Assembly: GCF_000434895.1 (NCBI RefSeq)
Contig: NZ_FR892756.1
Location: forward strand, 1,734-44,794
Origin: Phascolarctobacterium succinatutens CAG:287
GTDB lineage: Bacteria > Bacillota > Negativicutes > Acidaminococcales > Acidaminococcaceae
DNA length: 43,061 nucleotides
Direction: 5' to 3'
Within the stretch, counting starts at the first letter, position 1, and each line of letters starts with the position of its first letter. Shown here piece after piece: positions 15,166 to 22,732 of this stretch. Position numbers and translations under genes: made by a program. Under the pieces are notes generated by a model. That model saw only the letters and a program-made list of their open reading frames with translations. It did no database searches and was not told the origin of the DNA.

Positions 15166-16320
15166 TTGTTTGGAAAAAGAAGATGGCAGCTTACAGCCTG
15201 CTGCCTGCTGACAGCGGTGTTGACTACTGCAGCAATCGTAGGGACTGAAGCTGTGCTGTTAAACAGGTTGACTGGCAGTGTTTCGGAATCAGTGCGCTTT
15301 TTACGCACTATGAAGCTTTTGAAGCGCAATTATAACGGCGAGGTTGACAATCACCAACTGTTCGATGGTGCACTTAAAGGCATGGTAGAGTCTGTTGGTG
15401 ATCCTTATACAGTTTATCTGAACAAGAAGGATTTTCAGCAGCTGAGCGAAATGACAGTTGGCAGTTTTGGCGGCATTGGTATTGTTTTTGGTAAGCGCGG
15501 TAATGACTATGTGGTTATTTCTGCTTTGGAGGATAACCCTGGTGCGAAGGCAGGCATTAAGAGCGGTGATATTATTACTGCTATTGATGACAAGTCTACG
15601 CGTGAGATGAATATGGAGCAGGTAGCCAATAAAATCCGCGGAAAATACGGAACAACAGTTACGCTGGAGCTCAAGGATAAAGAGGGAAAGCTGCGTAAGG
15701 TAAATGTAGTACGAGCTGAAATCAAAAATCCTTCTGTTGCAGGACAAATGCTGGCGAATACCAAAATCGGTTATATAAGAATTGCTATATTTAATGAAAA
15801 CACTGGTGATGACTTTGCCAAAAAATATGCTGAGCTGGAAAAGCAGGGTATGCAGGCCTTAGTGCTTGATTTGCGCGAAAATCCTGGCGGTATTTTGGAT
15901 GCAGGTGTTGATGTTGCCAAAATGCTAGTTCCTAAAGGGCCTATTGTTTCTGTTATAGATAAAAACGGCAACAAATTTGAAGAAACATCAAGTCTGGAAA
16001 AGGTGAAATATCCTTTGGCTGTGCTTGTCGACCATGGCAGTGCCAGCGCGTCCGAAATTGTTGCCGGTGCTATTAAGGATACCAAGAGTGGGAAACTGTT
16101 TGGTGTAAAAACCTTTGGCAAGGGCAGTGTACAGTCTGTATATCGCCTGGACAATAATACTGCAGTAAAAATTACGGTGGCTAAATATTATACTCCGTCC
16201 GGCGTTTCTATTCATAATGTAGGCATTGAGCCTGATGTGAAGGTGGAGTTGCCAGATGACGCTACCGTTGATGTTCAGCTGAAGGCGGCAGAGGATTACC
16301 TGCTGCAGCAGCTACAGTAA
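15166..16320 (+). CDS. S41-family C-terminal processing protease (CtpA type)
   Basis: This is a serine protease of 384 residues with a membrane anchor or signal (about residues 8-30). A PDZ domain (about 97-180, including GGIGIVFGKRGNDYVV and PGAKAGIKSGDIITAID) follows, then the S41 catalytic core. The catalytic serine lies in DHGSASASEIVAGA (near residue 290), with the lysine in KTFGKGSVQ about 25 residues later. Such proteases trim secreted or envelope proteins from the C-terminus and often degrade peptidoglycan hydrolases. Its gene follows the M23 hydrolase by 25 bases and may act on that enzyme (inference). The start is TTG 15166 with CGGAGG eight bases upstream. Confidence 0.93.
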   Translation: MFGKRRWQLTACCLLTAVLTTAAIVGTEAVLLNRLTGSVSESVRFLRTMKLLKRNYNGEVDNHQLFDGALKGMVESVGDPYTVYLNKKDFQQLSEMTVGSFGGIGIVFGKRGNDYVVISALEDNPGAKAGIKSGDIITAIDDKSTREMNMEQVANKIRGKYGTTVTLELKDKEGKLRKVNVVRAEIKNPSVAGQMLANTKIGYIRIAIFNENTGDDFAKKYAELEKQGMQALVLDLRENPGGILDAGVDVAKMLVPKGPIVSVIDKNGNKFEETSSLEKVKYPLAVLVDHGSASASEIVAGAIKDTKSGKLFGVKTFGKGSVQSVYRLDNNTAVKITVAKYYTPSGVSIHNVGIEPDVKVELPDDATVDVQLKAAEDYLLQQLQ

Positions 16321-16332
16321 GGAGGTATAAAG

Positions 16333-16680
16333 ATGTTATTTGTTTGCTATCCTAAGTGCTCTACCTGCAAAAAGGCAGAGCAGTATCTGCAGGCTAAAGG
16401 CCTGAGCTTTACTGTGCGTGATATCAAGACTGATAATCCGACGGTTGACGAGCTGCGTACCTGGCACGAAGCCAGCGGCCTGCCGCTGAAACGCTTCTTC
16501 AATACCAGCGGCATTTTGTATAAGCAGCTGGGACTTAAGGACAAGCTGCCGACAATGAGCGAGGACGAGCAGCTGGAGCTGCTTGCAAGCGATGGTATGC
16601 TTGTAAAACGTCCGCTGGTAATTTATGACGGCGGCGTGTTGGTTGGCTTTAAACAGGCTGAATATGACGAGAAGCTTTGA
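16333..16680 (+). CDS. ArsC/Spx-family thioredoxin-fold protein
   Basis: This 115-residue protein has the ArsC-family thioredoxin fold. A CSTCKKAEQYL motif at residues 10-20 gives a CxxC redox pair, and a VKRPLVIYDGG segment near residue 94 carries the cis-proline and conserved arginine. It could be an Spx-like redox regulator or a reductase of the YffB/ArsC type; the RPLV motif and CxxC do not separate these. It starts 12 bases after ctpA with GGAGG and is the last gene before a terminator, so it may be read with the envelope cluster. A stress-response role is only inference. Confidence 0.85.
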   Translation: MLFVCYPKCSTCKKAEQYLQAKGLSFTVRDIKTDNPTVDELRTWHEASGLPLKRFFNTSGILYKQLGLKDKLPTMSEDEQLELLASDGMLVKRPLVIYDGGVLVGFKQAEYDEKL

Positions 16681-16705
16681 TATATTAATTTAAAATAACT
16701 TTGGA

Positions 16706-16747
16706 AAAACAGGCAGAACTTATGTGACAGGTCTGTCTGTTTTTTCT
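16706..16747 (+). terminator. Intrinsic terminator of the envelope cluster
   Basis: ACAGGCAGA (16709-16717) pairs with TCTGTCTGT (16732-16740), with one G-U pair, across a 14-base loop, and is followed by a T-run. It ends the run begun by the DUF5693 gene. Confidence 0.8.
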
Positions 16748-16773
16748 GTTTCGGAAGTACAGCTTACTTTACC

Positions 16774-16801
16774 TTCACGGAAACGGCAAATGTGCTAAAA
16801 T
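16774..16801 (+). promoter_or_regulatory. Probable promoter of the NamZ-like gene
   Basis: TTCACG (16774-16779), a 16-base spacer and TAAAAT (16796-16801) lie about 30 bases before the coding start. The -35 box is a partial match. Confidence 0.5.
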
Positions 16802-16831
16802 ATATTTAGAATTATTTTTGGGAGGGATTTA

Positions 16832-18055
16832 ATGAAGAAGTCATTTTGCATATGGATATTATGCAGTTTATTGATAGTGCTGTTTGCAGCAACAAGCTTT
16901 GCGGCAGCCGGGGAAAAAAGAGTTGTATTAGGTATTGAACGCATTGATGAGCCTTTTGCTAAGCAGCTGCTTGCCGGAAAAAGACTGGGACTGTTTACCA
17001 ATCAGTCCGGCGTGGACAGTAAGCTTCGCAGCAGCACAGAGCTGCTGCAGAAGAGCTACAATCTGACGGCACTGTTTGTGCCTGAGCATGGTCTGTTTGG
17101 CGCTGTGGCGGCAGGCGAAACCTTTGAGAGTAACACCTATAAGGATATACCTGTACACAGCCTGTATGGAGAAAATCGCAGGCCTACGGCAAAAATGCTG
17201 GATGAGATTGACACTATGGTGGTTGATATTCAGGATGTCGGCATTCGTCACTATACATATTTTTCTTCGCTTGCGTATATAATGGAAGAATGCGCCAAAG
17301 ACAAGAAACGGGTTATCGTTTTGGACCGCCCCAATCCTTTAGGTGGAACAATTCAGGGACCGGTTCTCAAGCCGGAATATAAAAGCTTTATAGGTCTTTA
17401 TGAGCTACCGCTGCGCCATGGCTTGACGATTGGTGAATTTGCCCGCTTTATCAATAGTACGCAGCATATTGAATGCGATTTGAAAGTTATACCTATGAAG
17501 GGCTGGCATCGCAGCCAGCTGTGGCAGGATACAGGCCTGCCGTGGGTGCAGACATCACCATTGATTCCTACGGCGGCGACCGCTTTCCTGTATGGCACTA
17601 CCGGTGTAAGCGGTGACAGTAATCTTTCCGTGGGTGTCGGGACAGCTAAACCGTTTTATTTTCTGGGAGCACCCTTTGCTGATGCAGATGCCGTAAAGGC
17701 AGCCTTCGATGAAAAGCAGCTTGCAGGCGTGGCTTTTAGAGCAGCGCGCTTTACACCGCGCTATGGTGCTTATCAGGGTGAGCTGGTACAAGGTGTAGAA
17801 ATTTATCTTACTGATGCGCGTAGGGTTAATCTGCCTGAGCTGGATTATATTTTGTTTTCTACATTTAAAAGCTTATATCCTGAGCAGATTAAAACACCGG
17901 AGCGTGGCTATGGTAGTAAGGGCTATAAGCTTGATATAGCTTTGGGTGAAAGCAGCCTGCGTGAAGGTGAAGCACCAAAAACAGCTTTTGCGCGCTGGCA
18001 TCAGGAGTGCTCAGCTTTCGCGCAGCAGGTAAAGCCTTATCTGCTGTACAAGTAA
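16832..18055 (+). CDS. Exo-beta-N-acetylmuramidase NamZ-like protein (DUF1343)
   Basis: This 407-residue secreted protein starts with a signal peptide (about residues 1-25, ending SFAAA). The DUF1343 family pattern is clear: GLFTNQSGVD near residue 52, LFVPEHGLFG near 83, VVDIQDVGIRHYTYFSS near 132-148, and VLDRPNPLGG near 165. B. subtilis NamZ of this family removes MurNAc from the non-reducing end of peptidoglycan fragments. The role is likely cell-wall turnover and salvage outside the cytoplasm. GGGAGGG precedes the ATG. It stands alone between a terminator and a 120-base spacer, but lies close to the wall-remodelling cluster upstream. Confidence 0.88.
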   Translation: MKKSFCIWILCSLLIVLFAATSFAAAGEKRVVLGIERIDEPFAKQLLAGKRLGLFTNQSGVDSKLRSSTELLQKSYNLTALFVPEHGLFGAVAAGETFESNTYKDIPVHSLYGENRRPTAKMLDEIDTMVVDIQDVGIRHYTYFSSLAYIMEECAKDKKRVIVLDRPNPLGGTIQGPVLKPEYKSFIGLYELPLRHGLTIGEFARFINSTQHIECDLKVIPMKGWHRSQLWQDTGLPWVQTSPLIPTAATAFLYGTTGVSGDSNLSVGVGTAKPFYFLGAPFADADAVKAAFDEKQLAGVAFRAARFTPRYGAYQGELVQGVEIYLTDARRVNLPELDYILFSTFKSLYPEQIKTPERGYGSKGYKLDIALGESSLREGEAPKTAFARWHQECSAFAQQVKPYLLYK

Positions 18056-18175
18056 AGTTGCAGAGAAATTAACAGTTTTGTTGCATTCTCAAGCAGGATA
18101 ATAATGCCGCAGGCAAGAATAAAAATAATATAGCGTAATATCAAAAAATAATTGATGATAAGGAGCTGACATATA

Positions 18176-18697
18176 ATGAATGCAGAATTACAGGCTTTAA
18201 AGGAACGCAGAAGCGTCCGCAAATATAAGGCAGACATGGTGCCGCAGGAGTTGATTGACCAGGTTATTGAAGCCGGCCTTTATGCTGCCAGTGGTCATGG
18301 CGAGCAGGATTCGATTATTGTTGCGGTTACGAATAAAGAGGTGCGCGACAAGCTGTCGCAGATGAACCGTGCTATCATGGGTACGAAGAGTGATACGTTT
18401 TATGGTGCGCCTGTTGTTTTGATTGTGCTGGCGCCGAAGAGCAACAAGAATGCTATTTATGACGCAAGCCTTATCATGGGCAACCTGATGCAGGCAGCTC
18501 ATGCTGTAGGCCTTGGCAGCTGTTGGATTAACCGTGCTAAGGAAGAGTTTGCTTCCGAAGAAGGCAAACAGCTGCTGAAGGAATGGGGCGTTGAGGGAGA
18601 GTATGAAGGCGTAGGCCACTGCATCCTCGGTTATACTGACGGATCTGTGCCTCAGGCTGCTCCGCGTAAAGCAAACCGTGTATTTTACGTAAAATAA
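18176..18697 (+). CDS. Nitroreductase family protein
   Basis: This 173-residue protein has the FMN-dependent nitroreductase fold. The N-terminal RRSVRKYKADMVP motif (near residues 12-24) supplies phosphate-binding arginines. The following GLYAASGHGEQ region and the middle LIMGNLMQAAHAVGLGSCWINRAKEEF helix form the flavin pocket and dimer interface. The C-terminal ILGYTDG segment is usual. Such enzymes reduce nitro groups, quinones or flavins with NAD(P)H; the natural substrate is not visible. AAGGAG lies ten bases before the ATG. The gap to the next gene is 29 bases, so the two may be cotranscribed. Confidence 0.9.
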   Translation: MNAELQALKERRSVRKYKADMVPQELIDQVIEAGLYAASGHGEQDSIIVAVTNKEVRDKLSQMNRAIMGTKSDTFYGAPVVLIVLAPKSNKNAIYDASLIMGNLMQAAHAVGLGSCWINRAKEEFASEEGKQLLKEWGVEGEYEGVGHCILGYTDGSVPQAAPRKANRVFYVK

Positions 18698-18726
18698 AAG
18701 CGTCCTTAACGAAAGGGGGAAGAGGA

Positions 18727-19059
18727 ATGCTGAAAAAAACTGCTCTTTGCTTAAGTCTGCTGCTGGTTGCTGCATTCCCCTGTATTGCAGGAGCTGCCAC
18801 TCCTATCAACAGCGCAGGCTACTACAAAAATATCAAGCTGTGCGGCAAAGTGAAAATTGTTGACAGCTTTCCCGATATTAAGGTAAAGGTTGTCGACAGT
18901 TTCCCGGATCTTAAGGTAAAGGTTGTCCAAAGTTTTCCCAATAATATAGGCGAGTGGGAATTTGTTGAGTACGGTGAAGATTTCAGAGTTCAGTTTGTTG
19001 ATAGTTTTCCGGATATAAAAATCAAATACGTTTCTTCCTTCCCGGGCGTGGCAAAATAA
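18727..19059 (+). CDS. Small secreted repeat protein resembling septoil-knot family
   Basis: This 110-residue protein begins with a signal peptide (about residues 1-23, ending GAA). The mature part is made almost wholly of 10-12 residue beta-strand repeats: VDSFPDIKVKV, VDSFPDLKVKV, VQSFPNNIG, VDSFPDIKIKY and VSSFPG, with two degenerate units in between. This pattern matches what I recall of the 7(1) septoil knot domain proteins, which form a small closed beta barrel; the assignment needs a profile search. Function is unknown. GGGGGAAGAGGA precedes the ATG and a strong terminator follows. Confidence 0.75.
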   Translation: MLKKTALCLSLLLVAAFPCIAGAATPINSAGYYKNIKLCGKVKIVDSFPDIKVKVVDSFPDLKVKVVQSFPNNIGEWEFVEYGEDFRVQFVDSFPDIKIKYVSSFPGVAK

Positions 19060-19068
19060 TATACATAT

Positions 19069-19100
19069 GAGCTGTCAGAAGTGTTGACAGCTCTTTTTTT
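19069..19100 (+). terminator. Intrinsic terminator after the septoil-like gene
   Basis: GAGCTGTCA (19069-19077) pairs perfectly with TGACAGCTC (19085-19093) and runs into seven T's. Confidence 0.93.
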
Positions 19101-19261
19101 ATGCGATATTTAAGGTGAATGCTCTGTTGAAAAAGTACTCCTTGGGTGTACTTTATGTATGAAGAAACAGTCAACGAAACACTTGGCCACGTGTAAAGAA
19201 AGAAGCGCATTAACACGGCAGAAAGCGCTACTAATTTTTTAAAAAAAGTTGCTAAAAAGTG

Positions 19262-19290
19262 TTGACAGGCTGTGCATGAGATGTTACAAT
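19262..19290 (+). promoter_or_regulatory. Strong sigma-A promoter driving the str operon
   Basis: A perfect TTGACA (19262-19267), 17-base spacer and TACAAT (19285-19290) precede the L7Ae-like gene by 48 bases. It is the only strong promoter seen before rpsL, so it probably drives L7Ae-like, rpsL, rpsG, fusA and tuf. Between the previous terminator and this promoter, 19101-19261 holds only a small hairpin, AAAGTAC/GTACTTT (19132-19154). Confidence 0.85.
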
Positions 19291-19338
19291 ATACAAGTAT
19301 CGCGGGAGAGCTATGCGCTCGATGAAGGAGGTAACATG

Positions 19339-19605
19339 ATGGCACTTGAAGCTTTAAAGCAAGCTGAAAAGCATACTGTAGGCGTTAAGCAGACAGAAAA
19401 AGCTGTAGCAAGACAAGTTGCCGCTGTCGTCTATATCGCAAGTGATGCGGACGAGAGAGTTACCGGCAGGCTGATGCAACTGTGTCGGGAAAATTCAGTA
19501 CCGGTTGAAAACACAGAAACGATGCTGGAAATCGGCAGAGCCTGCGGCATAAACGTCAAAGCAGCAGCGGCTGCGATACTTAAAGCCGATAAGGGCTTGG
19601 CGTGA
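19339..19605 (+). CDS. Ribosomal L7Ae/L30e/S12e/Gadd45-family protein
   Basis: This 88-residue protein has the L7Ae RNA-binding fold: AAVVYIASDADERVTGRLMQLC covers the strand-helix core, followed by SVPVENTETMLEIGRACGINVKAAAAAI, the part that contacts kink-turn RNA. Related YbxF-type proteins bind kink-turns; their cellular role is not settled. In Firmicutes this gene sits before rpsL, as here, 52 bases upstream. I prefer ATG 19339 (seven bases from GGAGG) to ATG 19336. A strong promoter lies directly upstream, and rpoB/rpoC, which normally precede it, are not there. Confidence 0.9.
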   Translation: MALEALKQAEKHTVGVKQTEKAVARQVAAVVYIASDADERVTGRLMQLCRENSVPVENTETMLEIGRACGINVKAAAAAILKADKGLA

Positions 19606-19657
19606 GCCGAGTTTTTATAATCATTAAAATCTAATTGTTTGGAAAGGAGGTGCCGAT

Positions 19658-20038
19658 ATGCCTACAATTAACCAATTGGTTCGCAAAGGTAGAGAGGTTC
19701 TGAAAAGCAAATCTACTGCACCGGCATTGAAAGAATGCCCGCAAAAACGTGGCGTCTGCACTCGTGTTTACACCACTACCCCGAAGAAACCTAACTCTGC
19801 ACTTCGTAAAGTAGCTCGTGTACGTTTGACCAACGGCATCGAAGTTACTGCTTATATCCCGGGTATCGGCCATAATCTTCAGGAACACAGTGTTGTTCTG
19901 ATCAGAGGCGGAAGAGTCAAGGACCTTCCTGGTGTGCGTTACCATATCATTCGTGGTGCTCTTGATACTGCAGGCGTTGCTAACCGCAACCAATCTCGCT
20001 CCAAGTACGGTGCAAAACGTGCTAAAGCAAAGAAATAA
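19658..20038 (+). CDS. rpsL: Small ribosomal subunit protein S12 (uS12)
   Basis: S12 (126 residues) helps set decoding accuracy in the 30S subunit. The sequence PTINQLVRKGRE, CPQKRGVCTRVYTTTPKKPNSALRK (about residues 27-51) and the RGGRVKDLPGVRYH loop near 86-99 are diagnostic. The lysines and proline at sites where streptomycin-resistance changes are known (TPKKPNS loop and the VKDLPG loop) have the wild-type residues. AAGGAGG lies seven bases before the ATG. First ribosomal gene of the str operon, followed by rpsG after 46 bases. Confidence 0.99.
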   Translation: MPTINQLVRKGREVLKSKSTAPALKECPQKRGVCTRVYTTTPKKPNSALRKVARVRLTNGIEVTAYIPGIGHNLQEHSVVLIRGGRVKDLPGVRYHIIRGALDTAGVANRNQSRSKYGAKRAKAKK

Positions 20039-20084
20039 TTTCAAGAAAACATTAAGAATGATTTAATCCTAAGGAGGGAAACAC

Positions 20085-20555
20085 ATGCCGAGAAAAGGCC
20101 CTGTAACTAAAAGAGACGTACTGCCGGATCCGGTGTACGGTTCTAAGCTTTTAACTAGATTTATCAATAAAATTATGCTCGACGGCAAAAAAGGCGTTGC
20201 AGAACGTATTGTATACGATGCATTCGACCTGGTTCGTGCAAAGACTGGCAAAGATCCTTTGGAAGTGTTCGATGCTGCTATGCAGAACGTAATGCCGCTG
20301 CTGGAAGTTCGTGCCCGTCGTGTTGGTGGTGCAAACTACCAAGTACCTGTTGAAGTACGTGCTGACCGCAAAACCACCCTGGGTATCCGTTGGCTGGTAA
20401 ACTACTCTCGTCTGCGTGGTGAGCGCACCATGTACGAGCGTGTAGCTGGTGAGATCATGGACGCTTCCAATGGCACTGGCGCAGCTGTTAAGAAACGCGA
20501 AGATACCCACAAGATGGCAGAAGCAAACAAAGCATTTGCTCATTACCGCTGGTAA
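20085..20555 (+). CDS. rpsG: Small ribosomal subunit protein S7 (uS7)
   Basis: S7 (156 residues) nucleates assembly of the 30S head and lies at the E site. PRKGPVTKRDVLPDPVYGSKL at the start, the VRARRVGGANYQVPVEVR segment near residues 76-93, and the terminal MAEANKAFAHYRW are typical. AAGGAGG precedes the ATG. It lies between rpsL and fusA. In E. coli S7 is the str operon autorepressor; no matching site is recognisable here. Confidence 0.99.
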   Translation: MPRKGPVTKRDVLPDPVYGSKLLTRFINKIMLDGKKGVAERIVYDAFDLVRAKTGKDPLEVFDAAMQNVMPLLEVRARRVGGANYQVPVEVRADRKTTLGIRWLVNYSRLRGERTMYERVAGEIMDASNGTGAAVKKREDTHKMAEANKAFAHYRW

Positions 20556-20590
20556 TGACCTGTCTCAGTTAATTTGAGGAGGATAAAGAA

Positions 20591-22693
20591 GTGGGCAGAT
20601 TAATTCCGCTTGAGAGAACTAGAAATATCGGCATCATGGCTCACATCGATGCTGGTAAAACCACCACCACCGAACGTATTCTGTTCTATACCGGCAGAGT
20701 ACATAAGATTGGTGAAACCCATGAAGGTGCTGCTACCATGGACTGGATGGTTCAGGAACAAGAGCGTGGTATTACCATCACCTCTGCTGCAACCACCTGC
20801 TACTGGGAAGGTTCCGAGCACCAATTCGATAAACATCGTATCAACATCATTGATACCCCGGGCCACGTTGACTTCACTGTAGAAGTTGAACGTTCCCTGC
20901 GCGTACTTGATGGTTCCGTTGCAGTTTTCTGTGCTAAGGGCGGTGTTGAGCCTCAGTCTGAAACCGTATGGCGTCAGGCTGACAAATACCATGTACCCCG
21001 TATGGCATATGTAAATAAAATGGATATTACCGGTGCAGACTTCTATCGTGTAATTGACATGATGAAGACTCGTCTGAATGCCAATGCAGTACCTATTCAA
21101 CTGCCTATCGGCTTTGAAGATACTTTCCAAGGCATGATCGACCTGATCAAAATGAGAGCAATCGTTTATGATGATGCACTCGGTAAAGAAGAAGAGTTCG
21201 TAGAAATCCCGGCTGACATGAAAGAGAAAGCTGACGAATACCGTGCAGCATTGGTTGAAGCTGTTGCTGAATCCGATGACGAGCTGATGATGAAATATCT
21301 GGAAGGCGAAGAGCTGACCGAAGAAGAAATCCTGGCTGGTATCCGTAAAGCAACTATCGCTTGCAAAATGACTCCGGTTTGCTGCGGTTCTTCATACAAA
21401 AACAAAGGCGTTCAACCGATGCTGGACGCTGTAATCCAATTCATGCCTGCACCGACCGATGTTCCTAACATCAAAGGTGTAAACCCTGAAACCGGCGAAG
21501 AAGACGAGCGTCCGTCCAGCGACGAAGCTCCGTTCTCCGCACTGGCATTCAAGATTGCTACCGACCCGTTTGTTGGTAAGCTGGCATTCTTCCGTGTATA
21601 CTCCGGTACCTTGACTGCTGGTTCTTATGTATATAACTCCACTAAAGGTAAACGCGAGCGTATCGGTCGTATCCTGCAAATGCATGCTAACCACCGCGAA
21701 GAAATTGAACAAGTTTACTCCGGTGATATCGCAGCTGCTGTAGGTCTGAAAGACACCACTACCGGTGATACTCTCTGCGATGAGAAAAACGAGATCATCC
21801 TCGAATCTATGGTATTCCCTGATCCTGTAATCTCCGTTGCAGTTGAACCTAAAACTAAAGCTGACCAGGAAAAAATGGGCATCGCCCTGCAAAAACTGGC
21901 AGAAGAAGATCCGACCTTCCGTGTTCACACTGATCCTGAAACCTCCCAAACCATTATTTCCGGTATGGGCGAGCTTCACCTGGACATCATTGTTGACCGT
22001 CTGCTGCGCGAATTCAAAGTAGGCTGCACTGTTGGTAACCCGCAGGTTGCTTACCGCGAAACCATTCGCAAAGCTGTTAAATCCGAAGGTAAATTTGTTC
22101 GTCAGTCCGGTGGTAAAGGCCAATATGGTCATTGCTGGCTGGAAATCGCTCCGCGTGAACCTGGCGAAGGCTTCCTGTTTGAAAACAAAGTTGTTGGCGG
22201 CGCTATTCCTAAAGAATACATCGCTCCTATAGAAGCAGGCGTTAAAGAAGCTATGGAGAACGGCGTAGTTGCCGGTTATCCGATGGTTGATATCGCAGTT
22301 ACTGTTTATGATGGTTCTTACCATGAAGTCGACTCTTCTGAAATGGCATTTAAGATTGCCGGTTCTATGGGCTTCAAGTCTGGTGCTGAAAAAGCTAACC
22401 CGGTTATCCTTGAGCCTTACATGAAAGTAGAAATTACTGTTCCTGAAGAATACATGGGCGACGTAATCGGCGACGTTAACTCCCGCCGTGGCCGCATCGA
22501 AGGCATGGAAGCTCGTAACGGTGCACAAGTAATCAATGCATTCGTTCCGCTGGCTGAGATGTTCGGTTATGCTACCGACCTGCGCAGCAAAACCCAAGGC
22601 CGTGGTAACTACTCCATGGAAGTAGACCACTACGAAGACGTTCCCAAAAACATTGCTGAGGCAATTATTGCTAAAAACAAAGGCACCAACTAA
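20591..22693 (+). CDS. fusA: Translation elongation factor G
   Basis: EF-G (700 residues) is the GTPase that moves tRNA and mRNA through the ribosome. The P-loop AHIDAGKTTTTERIL begins at residue 17; switch II DTPGHVDFTVEVERSLR (near 90) and NKMDITGADF follow. Domains II to V continue in full: GMGELHLDIIVDRL marks domain III and SGGKGQYGHCWLE domain IV. The length and intact motifs point to the housekeeping factor, not a resistance homologue of TetM type. The start is GTG, with GAGGAGG upstream. The tuf gene follows after 39 bases. Confidence 0.98.
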   Translation: MGRLIPLERTRNIGIMAHIDAGKTTTTERILFYTGRVHKIGETHEGAATMDWMVQEQERGITITSAATTCYWEGSEHQFDKHRINIIDTPGHVDFTVEVERSLRVLDGSVAVFCAKGGVEPQSETVWRQADKYHVPRMAYVNKMDITGADFYRVIDMMKTRLNANAVPIQLPIGFEDTFQGMIDLIKMRAIVYDDALGKEEEFVEIPADMKEKADEYRAALVEAVAESDDELMMKYLEGEELTEEEILAGIRKATIACKMTPVCCGSSYKNKGVQPMLDAVIQFMPAPTDVPNIKGVNPETGEEDERPSSDEAPFSALAFKIATDPFVGKLAFFRVYSGTLTAGSYVYNSTKGKRERIGRILQMHANHREEIEQVYSGDIAAAVGLKDTTTGDTLCDEKNEIILESMVFPDPVISVAVEPKTKADQEKMGIALQKLAEEDPTFRVHTDPETSQTIISGMGELHLDIIVDRLLREFKVGCTVGNPQVAYRETIRKAVKSEGKFVRQSGGKGQYGHCWLEIAPREPGEGFLFENKVVGGAIPKEYIAPIEAGVKEAMENGVVAGYPMVDIAVTVYDGSYHEVDSSEMAFKIAGSMGFKSGAEKANPVILEPYMKVEITVPEEYMGDVIGDVNSRRGRIEGMEARNGAQVINAFVPLAEMFGYATDLRSKTQGRGNYSMEVDHYEDVPKNIAEAIIAKNKGTN

Positions 22694-22732
22694 GCCTAGT
22701 TTTAACAAACAACCTTAAGGAGGAAATTCACA

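Noticed and set aside
18056..18175. Spacer before the nitroreductase gene searched for a small gene or promoter
   Set aside because: It is AT-rich with a weak GAGAA/TTCTC repeat; no promoter or coding frame is convincing.
18866..19050. Repeated bases in the VDSFPD gene considered as a CRISPR or tandem DNA array
   Set aside because: The units are about 33 bases, in frame, diverged at third positions and explained by protein repeats.
20591..22693. EF-G considered as a ribosomal-protection resistance protein
   Set aside because: Its position in the str operon, length and domain IV motif fit housekeeping EF-G.
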